From NCBI GenBank assembly GCA_965216445.1, contig OZ244166.1, positions 1,736,001 to 1,800,000 of the forward strand: a stretch of 64,000 nucleotides of DNA, read 5' to 3'. Within the stretch, counting starts at the first letter, position 1. Every line of letters starts with the position of its first letter. The position numbers and the translations under genes are program-made. This document shows positions 24,738 through 33,960 of this stretch, in pieces. The stretch comes from MA-ANB-1 sp965216445. Its GTDB lineage: Bacteria; Actinomycetota; Acidimicrobiia; Spongiisociales; ZC4RG35. The notes below the pieces were generated by a model, which did not search any database, was not told where the DNA came from, and saw only the letters and a list, made by a program, of their open reading frames with translations.

Positions 24738-26726
24738 ATGAACTCCACTGCCGAATTCCAACCATCACCGCTGGCCAGGATGCGCTCTCGCATCAAGCGG
24801 ATGTGGCTCCGAGCTACCAAGAGGTTTGTCGCCGTGGCCAAGCGTCTCGGCCCGGTGAGAGTCCCAGTGTTGAGTTTCTTGGCGCTCCTTCCGTCGGCTT
24901 GGGTCCCGTTGGTGGAACTCTCGAGGATCGCCGCGCGGGATGGCAAACGGGAGGCCACCGAGTTTGCTAGACGCGCCATCAATGCTCACAGAGGCGTTCT
25001 TCCCCCCTATGAACAGTACGTGCGCGCCTGGAAAAAGGTCAACGATCGCGAGGAACCTGCCCTCGTAGTCGTCTTGGCAATAATGCCAAATCGGCTACGC
25101 GACTCAGCCACGGACAATCTCGGGCTGAAGCAACTGGAACAATCCCCAATCGAAACTCAGGTAGAGCTGAGCGATGAAGAAGTTGCACTCGTCCTCAAGG
25201 AGATCTTCGAGGTCGGCGGTAAGTTCACGCGGAAAGGCGTTCGTTTCGTCTGTTCGGGTTACGGGACCGGATGGATCGACACGAATCCGTCCCTATCCGA
25301 CGGAGTGGATCAAGACATCGCCATCGAGATATTCAACGGTATGAGGACCCACGGGCAAGTAACACGCCCATACGAGTTTCTTTCTGCATTTCCCCGCTCC
25401 CAGGAGGTCGAATCGGCGTTGCTCGGTGCTGAGCAAGATCTGAAGGCACTGCGCGGTGTGATCTCAATCGATATCCCTGCGGGCCGGCGTTACCGACCAA
25501 AACCAATGTCGTCCCTATACCTCCTCCACAACTCCCTGCCAGAGAAGTCCGGAGGCTATTCCACTAGGAGCCACGGGCTACTCACGGGTTTGCGGTCTCA
25601 CGGAGTCGAAGCGATACCGGTGACAAGACCCGGATTCCCGGCAATCCGGCACGTATTTGACCAAGATCCAGCAACTCCGCCCCTCCATGTCGTTGACGGC
25701 ATCCCATACCACCGCCTTGTCGGCCCCGTGCCAAATCAACCGCGTTCTGATCTTCAAGGTTTCGTCGAACTTTATACGGAAATGCTCGAACCGCTCGTGG
25801 ACCAGCATCGTCCTTCGGTTATCCATGCGGCTTCGAATTGGTGGAACGGCTTTGCGGGTGTCGCCGCAGCAAAACGACACTCGGTTCCGTCCGTCTATGA
25901 GATCCGAGGACTATGGGAATTGACTCGGGCCTCGCGTCAAGCTGAGTGGTACCAGTCAGAGAGGTATCAGGCAGACGCAAACTACGAAACGGCCGCCGCC
26001 AACCTCGCGGATCGCGTAATTGTGATAACTGAGGGACTCCGGCGCGAGATGGTTGAGCGCGGCGTGCCGAACGACAAGATCACTGTGGTGCCAAACGCGG
26101 TGAACCTTGGTGAGTTTCAGAGAGCGACTAAGGACGCAGCACTTGCCCAACGACTTGAACTCGAAGAGGCCTGCGTGATCGGGTTCGCCGGCTCTCTGAC
26201 CTTCTATGAAGGTCTTGACGATCTTCTCCGCGCCGGGGCTTCCATTCTCGGAAAAACCAACTCGCCTTTTCGCTTTCTAATCGTTGGTGATGGACCAGTT
26301 CTTGATGAACTAAAGGACTTGGCTATCGAATTGGGTATCAGCGACCTGTGCAGGTTCCCAGGCAGAGTCCCTCACTCAGAGGTAGCCAAGTACCTCTCGT
26401 TGATGGACATCACTCCGTTCCCGAGAATTCCGATACCAGTCTGCGAGATCGTGTCGCCGTTGAAGCCGCTGGAGTCAATGGCCATGGGAGTGGCAGTGCT
26501 TGCGTCCGATGTTCAAGCACTGAAGGAGATGGTGCCGCCAGGCACCGGGATCACGTTCAGCAAGGGCGATTCATCGTCACTCGCCGAACGCCTCCAATTG
26601 TTGATTGACAATCCGGATATGCGGCAGGAACTAACGTCAAATGCCTACGAATGGGTCGCGAAGAACCGTAACTGGAATCACGTAAGCAAAAAGATCAAAG
26701 ACATTTACCAGGAGTTGGGTGTGTGA
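24738..26726 (+). CDS. Glycosyltransferase family 4
   Basis: A 662-residue GT-B enzyme. The first 230 residues are a poorly conserved, largely helical extension. The donor/acceptor domains then follow: LLHNSLPEKSGGYSTRSHGLL, VIHAASNWWNGFAGVAAA, SVYEIRGLWELTRAS, ERGVPNDKITVVPNAVNLGEF, and the GT4 C-terminal domain VIGFAGSLTFYEGLDDLLRA, PFPRIPIPVCEIVSPLKPLE. The E-x7-E site (CEIVSPLKPLE) fits the family. No membrane anchor is seen. Its last 4 nt overlap the start of the heparinase-like gene, so these two are coupled. Confidence 0.88.
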   Translation: MNSTAEFQPSPLARMRSRIKRMWLRATKRFVAVAKRLGPVRVPVLSFLALLPSAWVPLVELSRIAARDGKREATEFARRAINAHRGVLPPYEQYVRAWKKVNDREEPALVVVLAIMPNRLRDSATDNLGLKQLEQSPIETQVELSDEEVALVLKEIFEVGGKFTRKGVRFVCSGYGTGWIDTNPSLSDGVDQDIAIEIFNGMRTHGQVTRPYEFLSAFPRSQEVESALLGAEQDLKALRGVISIDIPAGRRYRPKPMSSLYLLHNSLPEKSGGYSTRSHGLLTGLRSHGVEAIPVTRPGFPAIRHVFDQDPATPPLHVVDGIPYHRLVGPVPNQPRSDLQGFVELYTEMLEPLVDQHRPSVIHAASNWWNGFAGVAAAKRHSVPSVYEIRGLWELTRASRQAEWYQSERYQADANYETAAANLADRVIVITEGLRREMVERGVPNDKITVVPNAVNLGEFQRATKDAALAQRLELEEACVIGFAGSLTFYEGLDDLLRAGASILGKTNSPFRFLIVGDGPVLDELKDLAIELGISDLCRFPGRVPHSEVAKYLSLMDITPFPRIPIPVCEIVSPLKPLESMAMGVAVLASDVQALKEMVPPGTGITFSKGDSSSLAERLQLLIDNPDMRQELTSNAYEWVAKNRNWNHVSKKIKDIYQELGV

Positions 26727-29041
26727 GCAGCCGCCAGCTCACACCACCGACCGCATTCCTCCAGTCCGTCTTTCCGTCAGGTGAATACCCGAGAGACGGT
26801 CGTCGGATAGCCGCGGAACGTAGATTCCAACCACGGCCCGACGTGGATTCGATAGTCCTCGACTTCCCGATCGATTGGGAGGCCTCCGATCGCAGAGGAG
26901 ACCGCAATTGGCGTATGCAACTGCAGGGTTTCGCGATGTTGCACCCCCTCCTCGATTTGTTCGACAGTATGGACGATCCCAGCCCGGGCCTCGACTATGC
27001 CTTTGACATCTTCGAAGACTGGTGGGCCGCTCACTCTGAGGATCCAATTGACGTCGTGACTTCGAGGATGCCGGAAAGCTATGCCTGGTACGACATGTCT
27101 GTCGGATACAGAGCACTTGTGATTGCATTCTTCGCCCAGCGGTCAAAGGGTCGCAACATCTCGCAGCATCGCACAAGCCTGCTCAAGAATCTCACCGACA
27201 AACACCGTGCTCATTTGAGAAACCCAGCTGTCTTCTACCCGAACAACCACGGAATCTTTCAGATCCATGGACTGATGGCTATGGCCCAAGGTAGCGACGA
27301 TTCCGATGCCGAGTCCGACATTCACTACGCAAACCGCGTGATGGCGAGCCTGCTGGAACGACAGTTCGATGTGGCTGGAATCCACACCGAACACTCCCCC
27401 GAATACCACATAATCATTCTCCGAACATTCGAGAGAGCCTTGAGCACCGGCTGGTACCAAGTCAACTATGAATTAACCGCGCGCCTGCAAAAGGCTGAGG
27501 AAGCGATCGCCTGGATGATTGGACCCGATCAAAGAATCGCTGCCATAGGTGACTCCGCTCCGCACATCTATACGGCCGATGAGCCACAACGAGAGATTGC
27601 GAGCACAGGTCTCATGGCATCAACTATGGACAGATCCGGCTACGCGATTCTCAGGGAATCAGGGTCTGACGAACCGATGTCGAACAGCTACCTCTTCCTG
27701 ACTGGTGCATACAACTCCTCCGTCCACAAGCATCGGGACTGTCTGTCTTTCGAGTGGCACGACCGCGGACGGAAACGACTAACCGACTCGGGAAAATACG
27801 GATATCACAGCGATAGATTCCGGACCTATGTACTGAGTCATCAGGCGCACAACACTGTCTCGATTGAAGGGTTCGACATCCTCAAGATGTCACCCTATGG
27901 ATCCGCCATCGAATCTGTCGACCCTGATCACCAAGGGGTCGGCTACATCCGAGCACAGCTCTCTTTCCCCGCCTTCGTCCATTTGCGTGAGATCTATATG
28001 AAACCGGGTTCGTGGCTACTGGTTGACGACCAAATAGAACTCACCCGGCCGCGCGAGACTGTGCAGTGGAACCACATAGCGCTCGATCACTCCCTCGTTT
28101 CATCCACGGAAGACCGGTTCTGTTTCACTTCAGAAAGCGGTGCCTTAATCGTCAGCAACCTGACCAAGAGGCCTGGAGCCCTCCACTTCGGCGACCTCGG
28201 TTCAATGCAGGGATTCGTCTCCGACAACGACAACGAGGTCGAAGCCGGATATGCGATCGGATTCAAATCGAACGAAAAACATGCTCGGAATCTCACTGCA
28301 TTCTCGCTCTCGATATCTGACGAAATGTCCGCGGAGGCCTTCTGTCGAGGTCGCCTGGGAATAGACGTCGAGCCGCGCGCTCTGCAACACACCAACGGGC
28401 AGGGCGATGGCGAAAGCCACTGGACGGGGCAAGGTGCTGAGGCCGCAAGTTTCGTCGATTCGGAATTCACGGCGAACGTCCACACCAGCGCCGGACAGGT
28501 AATGCTTACAGCCAAAAAGGGCGATACCCGGGTGCTGGTCGTTGACTTTGGGGACGGTCAGGCAACCAGCCACTTTGAGAACGGCAGGATTGCGGAGGGT
28601 CAACATAGCTATATCGCCATCACCGACCCCACTCTGAGCTACGGAAACCTCCTTGTGGGTTGGTTCCAAGGCGTTCCAGGGGGAAGGGGAATTCCTGAAT
28701 TAGCGAGCCTGATTAACGCCATGTCAAGTTCGTTATCGAACGACACTGACGTTGTCCTCGTTGGTACAGGGGTCGGGGCGCACGGTGCTGTAAAGGTGTT
28801 TAACGAAATCGGCGGGCAAGTCATCGCCCTGAAGCCGACAGGCGTCGAGGCCTTCGGTTCGGAGGCCAAAGAGGCAATGCTCTCTTTGGCCTATCCCAAC
28901 TGGGATCGCGGAGTTGTGGAAACAGTCTTCGAGCGGTATCTCGACCCGGTGGGCCCTGAGGACTTCATTGAGGTTGTTGACCAATACTCGGACACATTGA
29001 TCTCTAAGGTCAGGGCTGCCTACGACACGCTAAGAGCTTGA
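26723..29041 (+). CDS. Heparinase II/III-like protein (polysaccharide lyase family)
   Basis: A 772-residue protein without a signal peptide. The N-terminal half is the helical alpha/alpha toroid (RNWRMQLQGFAMLHPLLDLF; NPAVFYPNNHGIFQIHGLM, where Asn-His is the usual lyase site; GIHTEHSPEYHIIILR). The second half is the beta-sandwich with the family motif HKHRDCLSFEWHDRGRKRL, then DSGKYGY and SHQAHNTVSIEG. Relatives cleave uronic-acid-containing glycans by beta-elimination. Such genes are common in exopolysaccharide loci, where they may trim or degrade the product. It overlaps the preceding glycosyltransferase (4 nt) and, at its 3' end, the convergent transferase (22 nt). Confidence 0.82.
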   Translation: MSSRQLTPPTAFLQSVFPSGEYPRDGRRIAAERRFQPRPDVDSIVLDFPIDWEASDRRGDRNWRMQLQGFAMLHPLLDLFDSMDDPSPGLDYAFDIFEDWWAAHSEDPIDVVTSRMPESYAWYDMSVGYRALVIAFFAQRSKGRNISQHRTSLLKNLTDKHRAHLRNPAVFYPNNHGIFQIHGLMAMAQGSDDSDAESDIHYANRVMASLLERQFDVAGIHTEHSPEYHIIILRTFERALSTGWYQVNYELTARLQKAEEAIAWMIGPDQRIAAIGDSAPHIYTADEPQREIASTGLMASTMDRSGYAILRESGSDEPMSNSYLFLTGAYNSSVHKHRDCLSFEWHDRGRKRLTDSGKYGYHSDRFRTYVLSHQAHNTVSIEGFDILKMSPYGSAIESVDPDHQGVGYIRAQLSFPAFVHLREIYMKPGSWLLVDDQIELTRPRETVQWNHIALDHSLVSSTEDRFCFTSESGALIVSNLTKRPGALHFGDLGSMQGFVSDNDNEVEAGYAIGFKSNEKHARNLTAFSLSISDEMSAEAFCRGRLGIDVEPRALQHTNGQGDGESHWTGQGAEAASFVDSEFTANVHTSAGQVMLTAKKGDTRVLVVDFGDGQATSHFENGRIAEGQHSYIAITDPTLSYGNLLVGWFQGVPGGRGIPELASLINAMSSSLSNDTDVVLVGTGVGAHGAVKVFNEIGGQVIALKPTGVEAFGSEAKEAMLSLAYPNWDRGVVETVFERYLDPVGPEDFIEVVDQYSDTLISKVRAAYDTLRA

Positions 29042-30513
29042 TCAAAAGCCTTCCGATATCGGCCGACATTGTGTTCCCACTGACGGTTTTCAACAACCCA
29101 CTCGTAAGCCTTTTCGGCTTTCGCGCGTGCCGCATGCGGATCTGCCAAGATACGGCTGATCGTTTTTGCCAAGGAGTCGGAACTCCCGCAGTAAAAGGTG
29201 AACCCTCGCTCTTCGGAGCGACCTACGATCTCGAGCAATGCCGGAAGGTCGCTCGCGACGACCGGGACTTTCATCGCCATGGCTTCATAGGGTTTCAAGG
29301 GAGTCGTGTAGCGAGCGGCACGATCATCGAGCCTCGGCACGACAAAAGCATCGAGCGCTGAGTAATAGCCAACTACTTCATCCTGAGGAACCGGACCAAC
29401 CAATCGCACCAATTCCTCAATGCCCAGGCCCCTGCTCAGGAATTCGAGTTCTTGGCGCATCGGGCCGTCACCGACAATCACGCAGTTGAGCGGGACACTC
29501 GAATCTCGCAGTTTCGCAACAGCCTCGAGCAAAAGCCGGTGGCCCTCCCGCTCGCCGAGGTTTGAGATATAGCCGACGGTGGGCATCGTCTGATCGAGGT
29601 CTTGAATCGCCGCGGGCCAATTCGGACGCGACTCGTCGGGATCGAAGGACTCCACGTCCACCCCATTTGGTATCACATGGATTTTCTCGCCGGGGATGCC
29701 GTTGCTCTGAAGCTCTTCTCTCATACTGTCGCCCAGAACGATCACAACCGATGCTTCACGGGACAACCTCAACTCTTGGGACCACCGCATCCAGGAGGTC
29801 TGACGCTGGACCTTCAGCCCGTCTCCTGCATAGGCCCACGTCTCGGGGAGGAGCCCACGCATCTCATAAACGAAGGGTCGATCCGTCTGCGTGGCAACGG
29901 CTAGCGCCACCAGCCCCATATCCGGTCCATAAAACCCTGATGCTGCGTGGATGAGTTGAGGATTGACCTGAGAAGCTACCTTGAGCAGAGCCAACGCGTT
30001 AAGTTCAAGAGCTTCGGTGCGTCCCAGGTCGGCATTCCGCTGCGGGAGTCTCAGTCGGCGGTACTCAACGTTACCGACAGCCTCGACTTCGTCTGCTCCT
30101 TCACCAAAACCCAACGGCGTGCACGGTACGACGTGAAACCCAGCCCGCTGTTGTGCCTCGAGTGTTTTCTGCGTCCGAAATGTGTACCCGGCTCGGGAGT
30201 GCGGTAAGGAGCTCTTGAAGAACCCGAGGATGGTTCCAACTGTGGGTTCTCCGAGATCAACAGGTTGCAACAGTCGGTTGGGGAGCCATTCGTTGCCAAA
30301 CATCAACATCTCATCAGCACGTTGTTGAAGCCGGCGGCTCCAGATCTGGGACTTAGAGCCCTCGGATATGGAAAGTGCACGACGAGCCACCTCCGATGCC
30401 TGAAACACGTCGCCCTCGGCCATAAGCTCGGCGTAAAGGCTCCCGAGGCGATGATCGAGCTGACCAGCATCCAGGTCAACGTAGAAACTGATCTCGCCTC
30501 GGTCGTCAAACAT
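29020..30513 (-). CDS. Glycosyltransferase family 4
   Basis: A 497-residue GT-B enzyme related to the one at 24738. Visible elements: ILGFFKSSLPHSRAGYTFRT, QLIHAASGFYGPDMGLVALA, PFVYEMRGLLPETWAY, SVVIVLGDSMREEL, GEKIHVIPNGVDVESF, and C-terminal GYISNLGEREGHRLLLEA, VIVGDGPMRQEL, RAARYTTPLKPYEAMAMKVP. The N-terminal extension is shorter than in the paralogue. No signal or membrane segment is seen. Its start overlaps the end of the acyltransferase gene by 8 nt, so the pair is coupled; its 3' end overlaps the heparinase-like gene. Confidence 0.88.
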   Translation of the reverse strand: MFDDRGEISFYVDLDAGQLDHRLGSLYAELMAEGDVFQASEVARRALSISEGSKSQIWSRRLQQRADEMLMFGNEWLPNRLLQPVDLGEPTVGTILGFFKSSLPHSRAGYTFRTQKTLEAQQRAGFHVVPCTPLGFGEGADEVEAVGNVEYRRLRLPQRNADLGRTEALELNALALLKVASQVNPQLIHAASGFYGPDMGLVALAVATQTDRPFVYEMRGLLPETWAYAGDGLKVQRQTSWMRWSQELRLSREASVVIVLGDSMREELQSNGIPGEKIHVIPNGVDVESFDPDESRPNWPAAIQDLDQTMPTVGYISNLGEREGHRLLLEAVAKLRDSSVPLNCVIVGDGPMRQELEFLSRGLGIEELVRLVGPVPQDEVVGYYSALDAFVVPRLDDRAARYTTPLKPYEAMAMKVPVVASDLPALLEIVGRSEERGFTFYCGSSDSLAKTISRILADPHAARAKAEKAYEWVVENRQWEHNVGRYRKAFDQALSVS

Positions 30514-32590
30514 CAGGGAGCTCCACGAAGAGCGCAGAAGCCAAGCTTGCGGCGTAGGTCGCAGTCAGGTGCCCATCGTCACGCCACACAATGACGTTAT
30601 CGACGACGGGGGGGCAAACTGTCGGCGTGCAAATAAAGTTGATCATGTCGACATAGGTCAGGCCCAGGTCCATTGCGACCGATTTCTGAAGCTGTGCCGT
30701 GATAGCTACCTCGCGGTCGGCGGTGCACGCCAGAAGGCTCTCCTCGGTGGCAAGACATTCCGGGATATCCCGACCGGGGCGGGGCGTATCGGCAAGTAGT
30801 ACCACCTCAATCTCGTGATCAGCGAGACGGTTGACAGCCTCAGTGAGTCCTGCTTCGTACATGGCTTCCCGCACGCTTCGTTCGGGAAGGGAACCGTCAT
30901 CATTCACAGGTAGGTTTGTCGTTGACGAAGTTGAAATGACCAGGTCGGGATTGATTTCGTCAACGATCCGGTCAATAACGTTCTCGTTCCATGCCAGACA
31001 GGAGTCATACGTGCCACCGTCAAGACCAACGGTCATCAAACCAAAGGGGCAAGCAGACTTGGAAAACGACACAAAATGCCAACCCTGCTGGGCTGCGATC
31101 ACCTCCATGGCAGGTACCCATTGAGCCGCATGTGAATCACCGACCAAAACAACCGTCGGACCTGAATCGGAACCGTACGAGCACATTCTCGCACCATCGA
31201 GGCGCTGGTTCTGGTGGCACCCGAGCTCGTAGACGCTTGCGTTGTCTTCTGACACAGACGTCAAGGGAGGAAGGAGATTGTCTGGCAGAGAATCGGGGAT
31301 ATCGACATCACCGAGACCAGCAATGGGCAGCGATCCTTGGGGAGGGCCGCTCTCGACAACGCCGGTGTCCAGCGTAGGCGCCGGAGCGACGACAACAGTA
31401 TCCCTCTCCCTGAGTTCGATGAGGCCAAATATCGATAGGCCGCCGAGAGCACCCACCACGGTCAGGGCGACCCCATACCGCAATCCCCGAGAAGGCGGAT
31501 TCACGAACCTAGTCGAGGTTCTGAGGGGAGACTCAACGAACCTGTACGAGATGTATGCAGGCGCGAAGGACAACGCAACTCCAATGGTTCCGATCAGCGG
31601 ATTCAATTCACCGACCAACGCAGCCAAACCAACGATGATGGGCCAGTGGTACAAATAGAGCGAATACGACAACTTACCGACGAACTGAGCGACCGGCACG
31701 GAAAGCCATCGATGAACTAGCGTCTGATCGTCAACAACGCCAGCGACGATGACGGCAGCGGTCCCCACAGTCGGCAGAAGCGCTGTATAGGAAGGAAAAG
31801 CCGTTGTCGATCCGAAGGCCACGACGGCCCAACCCACCATAAGCACTCCGACGAACGCCAAACCACCGGCTGTCCTTCCAGGCACTCGCCTTATCGCTGG
31901 TAGAGCAAGGGCCACCGCTGCGCCGATGGCGAGCTCCCACATCCGCGTCGTAGTCACAAAATATGCTGATCCCGGACTCACGGACGTGTACCAAATCGAA
32001 TAACCCAACGATGCAAGTCCAACGATCCCAAGGCCGGCACCGATCGCCGGACGAAGCTTCAACCGGCGCTTGCCCGCAAGAAGAGCGCATGCAACGATCA
32101 ACACCGGCCAAACGAAATAGAACTGCTCCTCGACAGACAAAGACCAGAAGTGCTGAACTGGGCTAGCGGAGCTCTCTGCGCCCAGGTAGTCGACCGATCG
32201 GGCAGCTAGTCGCCAATTGACGACATAGAAGGAGCTGGCGATCAAATCTCCGGCTGTGTCCGCCCACCGGTTGATTGGAATTGCAACCCAGGTGACAAGT
32301 GCTGTAAAGATGAGCGCCACGACGCTGGCAGGGAGCAAGCGCCGAATCCGTCGGGCATAAAACCGTCTAAGCGAAACACTCCCCGATTTCTCTACCTCCT
32401 TAAGCAACAGGTTCGTAATCAGGAATCCTGAGATTACGAAGAAAACGTCGACACCCACGTAGCCGCCCCCAGCAAATGAATAGCCGGCGTGGAACAGGAG
32501 AACGGCGCCTACGGCAACGGCGCGGAGGCCTTCAATGTCAGTCCTGAATTGGTTGGGAGTGTGCGTGGGAGCAGGATTGACACCGCTCAT
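30506..32590 (-). CDS. Acyltransferase 3 with C-terminal SGNH domain (OafA/OatA type)
   Basis: A 694-residue membrane O-acyltransferase. The N-terminal 380 residues form about ten helices and carry the family motifs RTDIEGLRAVAVGAVLLFHA, GGYVGVDVFFVISGFLIT and RRIRRLLPASVVAL. After a last membrane segment and a Pro-rich linker, an extracytoplasmic SGNH hydrolase domain follows with VVLVGDSHAAQWVPAM. It would acetylate (or otherwise acylate) a sugar of the surface glycan or of peptidoglycan. AGGTGA lies 6 nt before the ATG at 32590. The gene belongs to the reverse-strand run 29020-33913. Confidence 0.93.
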   Translation of the reverse strand: MSGVNPAPTHTPNQFRTDIEGLRAVAVGAVLLFHAGYSFAGGGYVGVDVFFVISGFLITNLLLKEVEKSGSVSLRRFYARRIRRLLPASVVALIFTALVTWVAIPINRWADTAGDLIASSFYVVNWRLAARSVDYLGAESSASPVQHFWSLSVEEQFYFVWPVLIVACALLAGKRRLKLRPAIGAGLGIVGLASLGYSIWYTSVSPGSAYFVTTTRMWELAIGAAVALALPAIRRVPGRTAGGLAFVGVLMVGWAVVAFGSTTAFPSYTALLPTVGTAAVIVAGVVDDQTLVHRWLSVPVAQFVGKLSYSLYLYHWPIIVGLAALVGELNPLIGTIGVALSFAPAYISYRFVESPLRTSTRFVNPPSRGLRYGVALTVVGALGGLSIFGLIELRERDTVVVAPAPTLDTGVVESGPPQGSLPIAGLGDVDIPDSLPDNLLPPLTSVSEDNASVYELGCHQNQRLDGARMCSYGSDSGPTVVLVGDSHAAQWVPAMEVIAAQQGWHFVSFSKSACPFGLMTVGLDGGTYDSCLAWNENVIDRIVDEINPDLVISTSSTTNLPVNDDGSLPERSVREAMYEAGLTEAVNRLADHEIEVVLLADTPRPGRDIPECLATEESLLACTADREVAITAQLQKSVAMDLGLTYVDMINFICTPTVCPPVVDNVIVWRDDGHLTATYAASLASALFVELPDV

Positions 32591-32611
32591 TCGAAATCAC
32601 CTAAGTCGTCG

Positions 32612-33913
32612 TCAGAGAGTGTGGAGCTTGTCCGGCGCGAGACCACGCCGACGATAAGCATCCCTTGTATCAAACAAGAGACTTGATCCGTTGGCGATGG
32701 CGTCGTAATCAAGGCTGTCGTGGTCGGTGAGAACGACGGCCAGGTCGTATCCTTCGACAGAATCTGCAGAAACGTAACCAGAATCAGAGATTTTGCGGTC
32801 TCCAACTACGGGGTCATGGATGAAGACGTCACCACCGCGGGCCACCAACTCGTTAACAACTTCGATAGCTGCCGACTCTCGGTTGTCCGTCACGTTTGGT
32901 TTGTACGCGATGCCAACTGCAAGAATCCGACTTCCCTTGATAGGCAAGGAGTTCTCATTGAGCAATTCGGCGATCCGATCCACGACATAGACCGGCATCG
33001 CGGCATTGGTCTGCTCAGCAACATCTATGAACCGCGTCGGAAACCTCAGCTGTCGAGCGCGCCACGCCAGATACTGAGGATCGAGCGGAATGCAGTGCCC
33101 GCCGACTCCTGGGCCGGGATAGAAAGCGTGGTATCCAAATGGCTTGGTCTTGGCCGCTTCGATCACTTCCCAAATGTCGATGTCCAACTCGTTTGCAAGC
33201 ATCGCCATCTCGTTGACAAGTCCGATGTTGACAGCCCGATACGTGTTCTCCAGCAGCTTCGTCATTTCCGCTACCCGTGAGGACGAAACGACATGAACCT
33301 GAGAAACGAGTCGACGATAGGCTGCAGCAGCCACCTCTGTGGAACGGGGGGTTAGGCCACCGACCACCTTTGGAATGTCGTCCGTCTTGAGATCATTCCC
33401 TGGGTCGACGCGCTCCGGAGAAAACGCTACGAAGATGTCCTCGTCGACCTCGAGACCGCGAGAAGCAAGGGCTGGGACGACGACGTCCTCGAGGGTCCCG
33501 GGATACGTTGTTGATTCCAGAGAAACCAGCTGACCGGTTCGTGCGTTTTCCGCGAATGTCCTCGTGGCTGCTTCGATGAACGACATGTCTGGTTCCCGAC
33601 TACGACCAAGGGGCGATGGAACACACAGGAATACAGCATCTGCTTTCGACAATGCTGTCGGGTCGGTTGTCACTTCAAACCCGTGGTCAAGGGCTACGTC
33701 TAGCTCGTCGTTGGTGACGTCTACGATATGGGACCGTCCCTCAGAGACTTCCCTGACGCGATGCTCTGAGACGTCAAACCCGACAACCTTGAGTCCTGCC
33801 TTGTCCGCGGTTATGCAGAGAGGAAGTCCGACATAGCCCAGCCCGACTACTCCTGCAGTCCATCCACCCTGATCAAAATGCGTAACACGATCCTGATGAT
33901 TCACCCTCCGCAC
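32612..33913 (-). CDS. wecC: UDP-N-acetyl-D-mannosamine dehydrogenase-type nucleotide sugar dehydrogenase
   Basis: A 433-residue protein. The NAD-binding N-terminus has GVVGLGYVGLPLCI, followed by SLESTTYPGTLEDVV, FSPERVDPGND and KLLENTYRAVNIGLVNEMA. The catalytic cysteine lies in GPGVGGHCIPLDPQYLAW, the form seen in the WecC/WbpA group rather than UDP-glucose dehydrogenases. C-terminal: GIAYKPNVTDNRESAAIEV. With WecB (20085) it would supply UDP-ManNAcA; oxidation of another UDP-HexNAc is possible. The start GTG at 33913 is a best guess; a GTG at 33904 is the alternative. Confidence 0.88.
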   Translation of the reverse strand: MRRVNHQDRVTHFDQGGWTAGVVGLGYVGLPLCITADKAGLKVVGFDVSEHRVREVSEGRSHIVDVTNDELDVALDHGFEVTTDPTALSKADAVFLCVPSPLGRSREPDMSFIEAATRTFAENARTGQLVSLESTTYPGTLEDVVVPALASRGLEVDEDIFVAFSPERVDPGNDLKTDDIPKVVGGLTPRSTEVAAAAYRRLVSQVHVVSSSRVAEMTKLLENTYRAVNIGLVNEMAMLANELDIDIWEVIEAAKTKPFGYHAFYPGPGVGGHCIPLDPQYLAWRARQLRFPTRFIDVAEQTNAAMPVYVVDRIAELLNENSLPIKGSRILAVGIAYKPNVTDNRESAAIEVVNELVARGGDVFIHDPVVGDRKISDSGYVSADSVEGYDLAVVLTDHDSLDYDAIANGSSLLFDTRDAYRRRGLAPDKLHTL

Positions 33914-33960
33914 AATAGTGATTCAGGTACACCTAACCGGTATCTCAGTGCGTGGATCAG

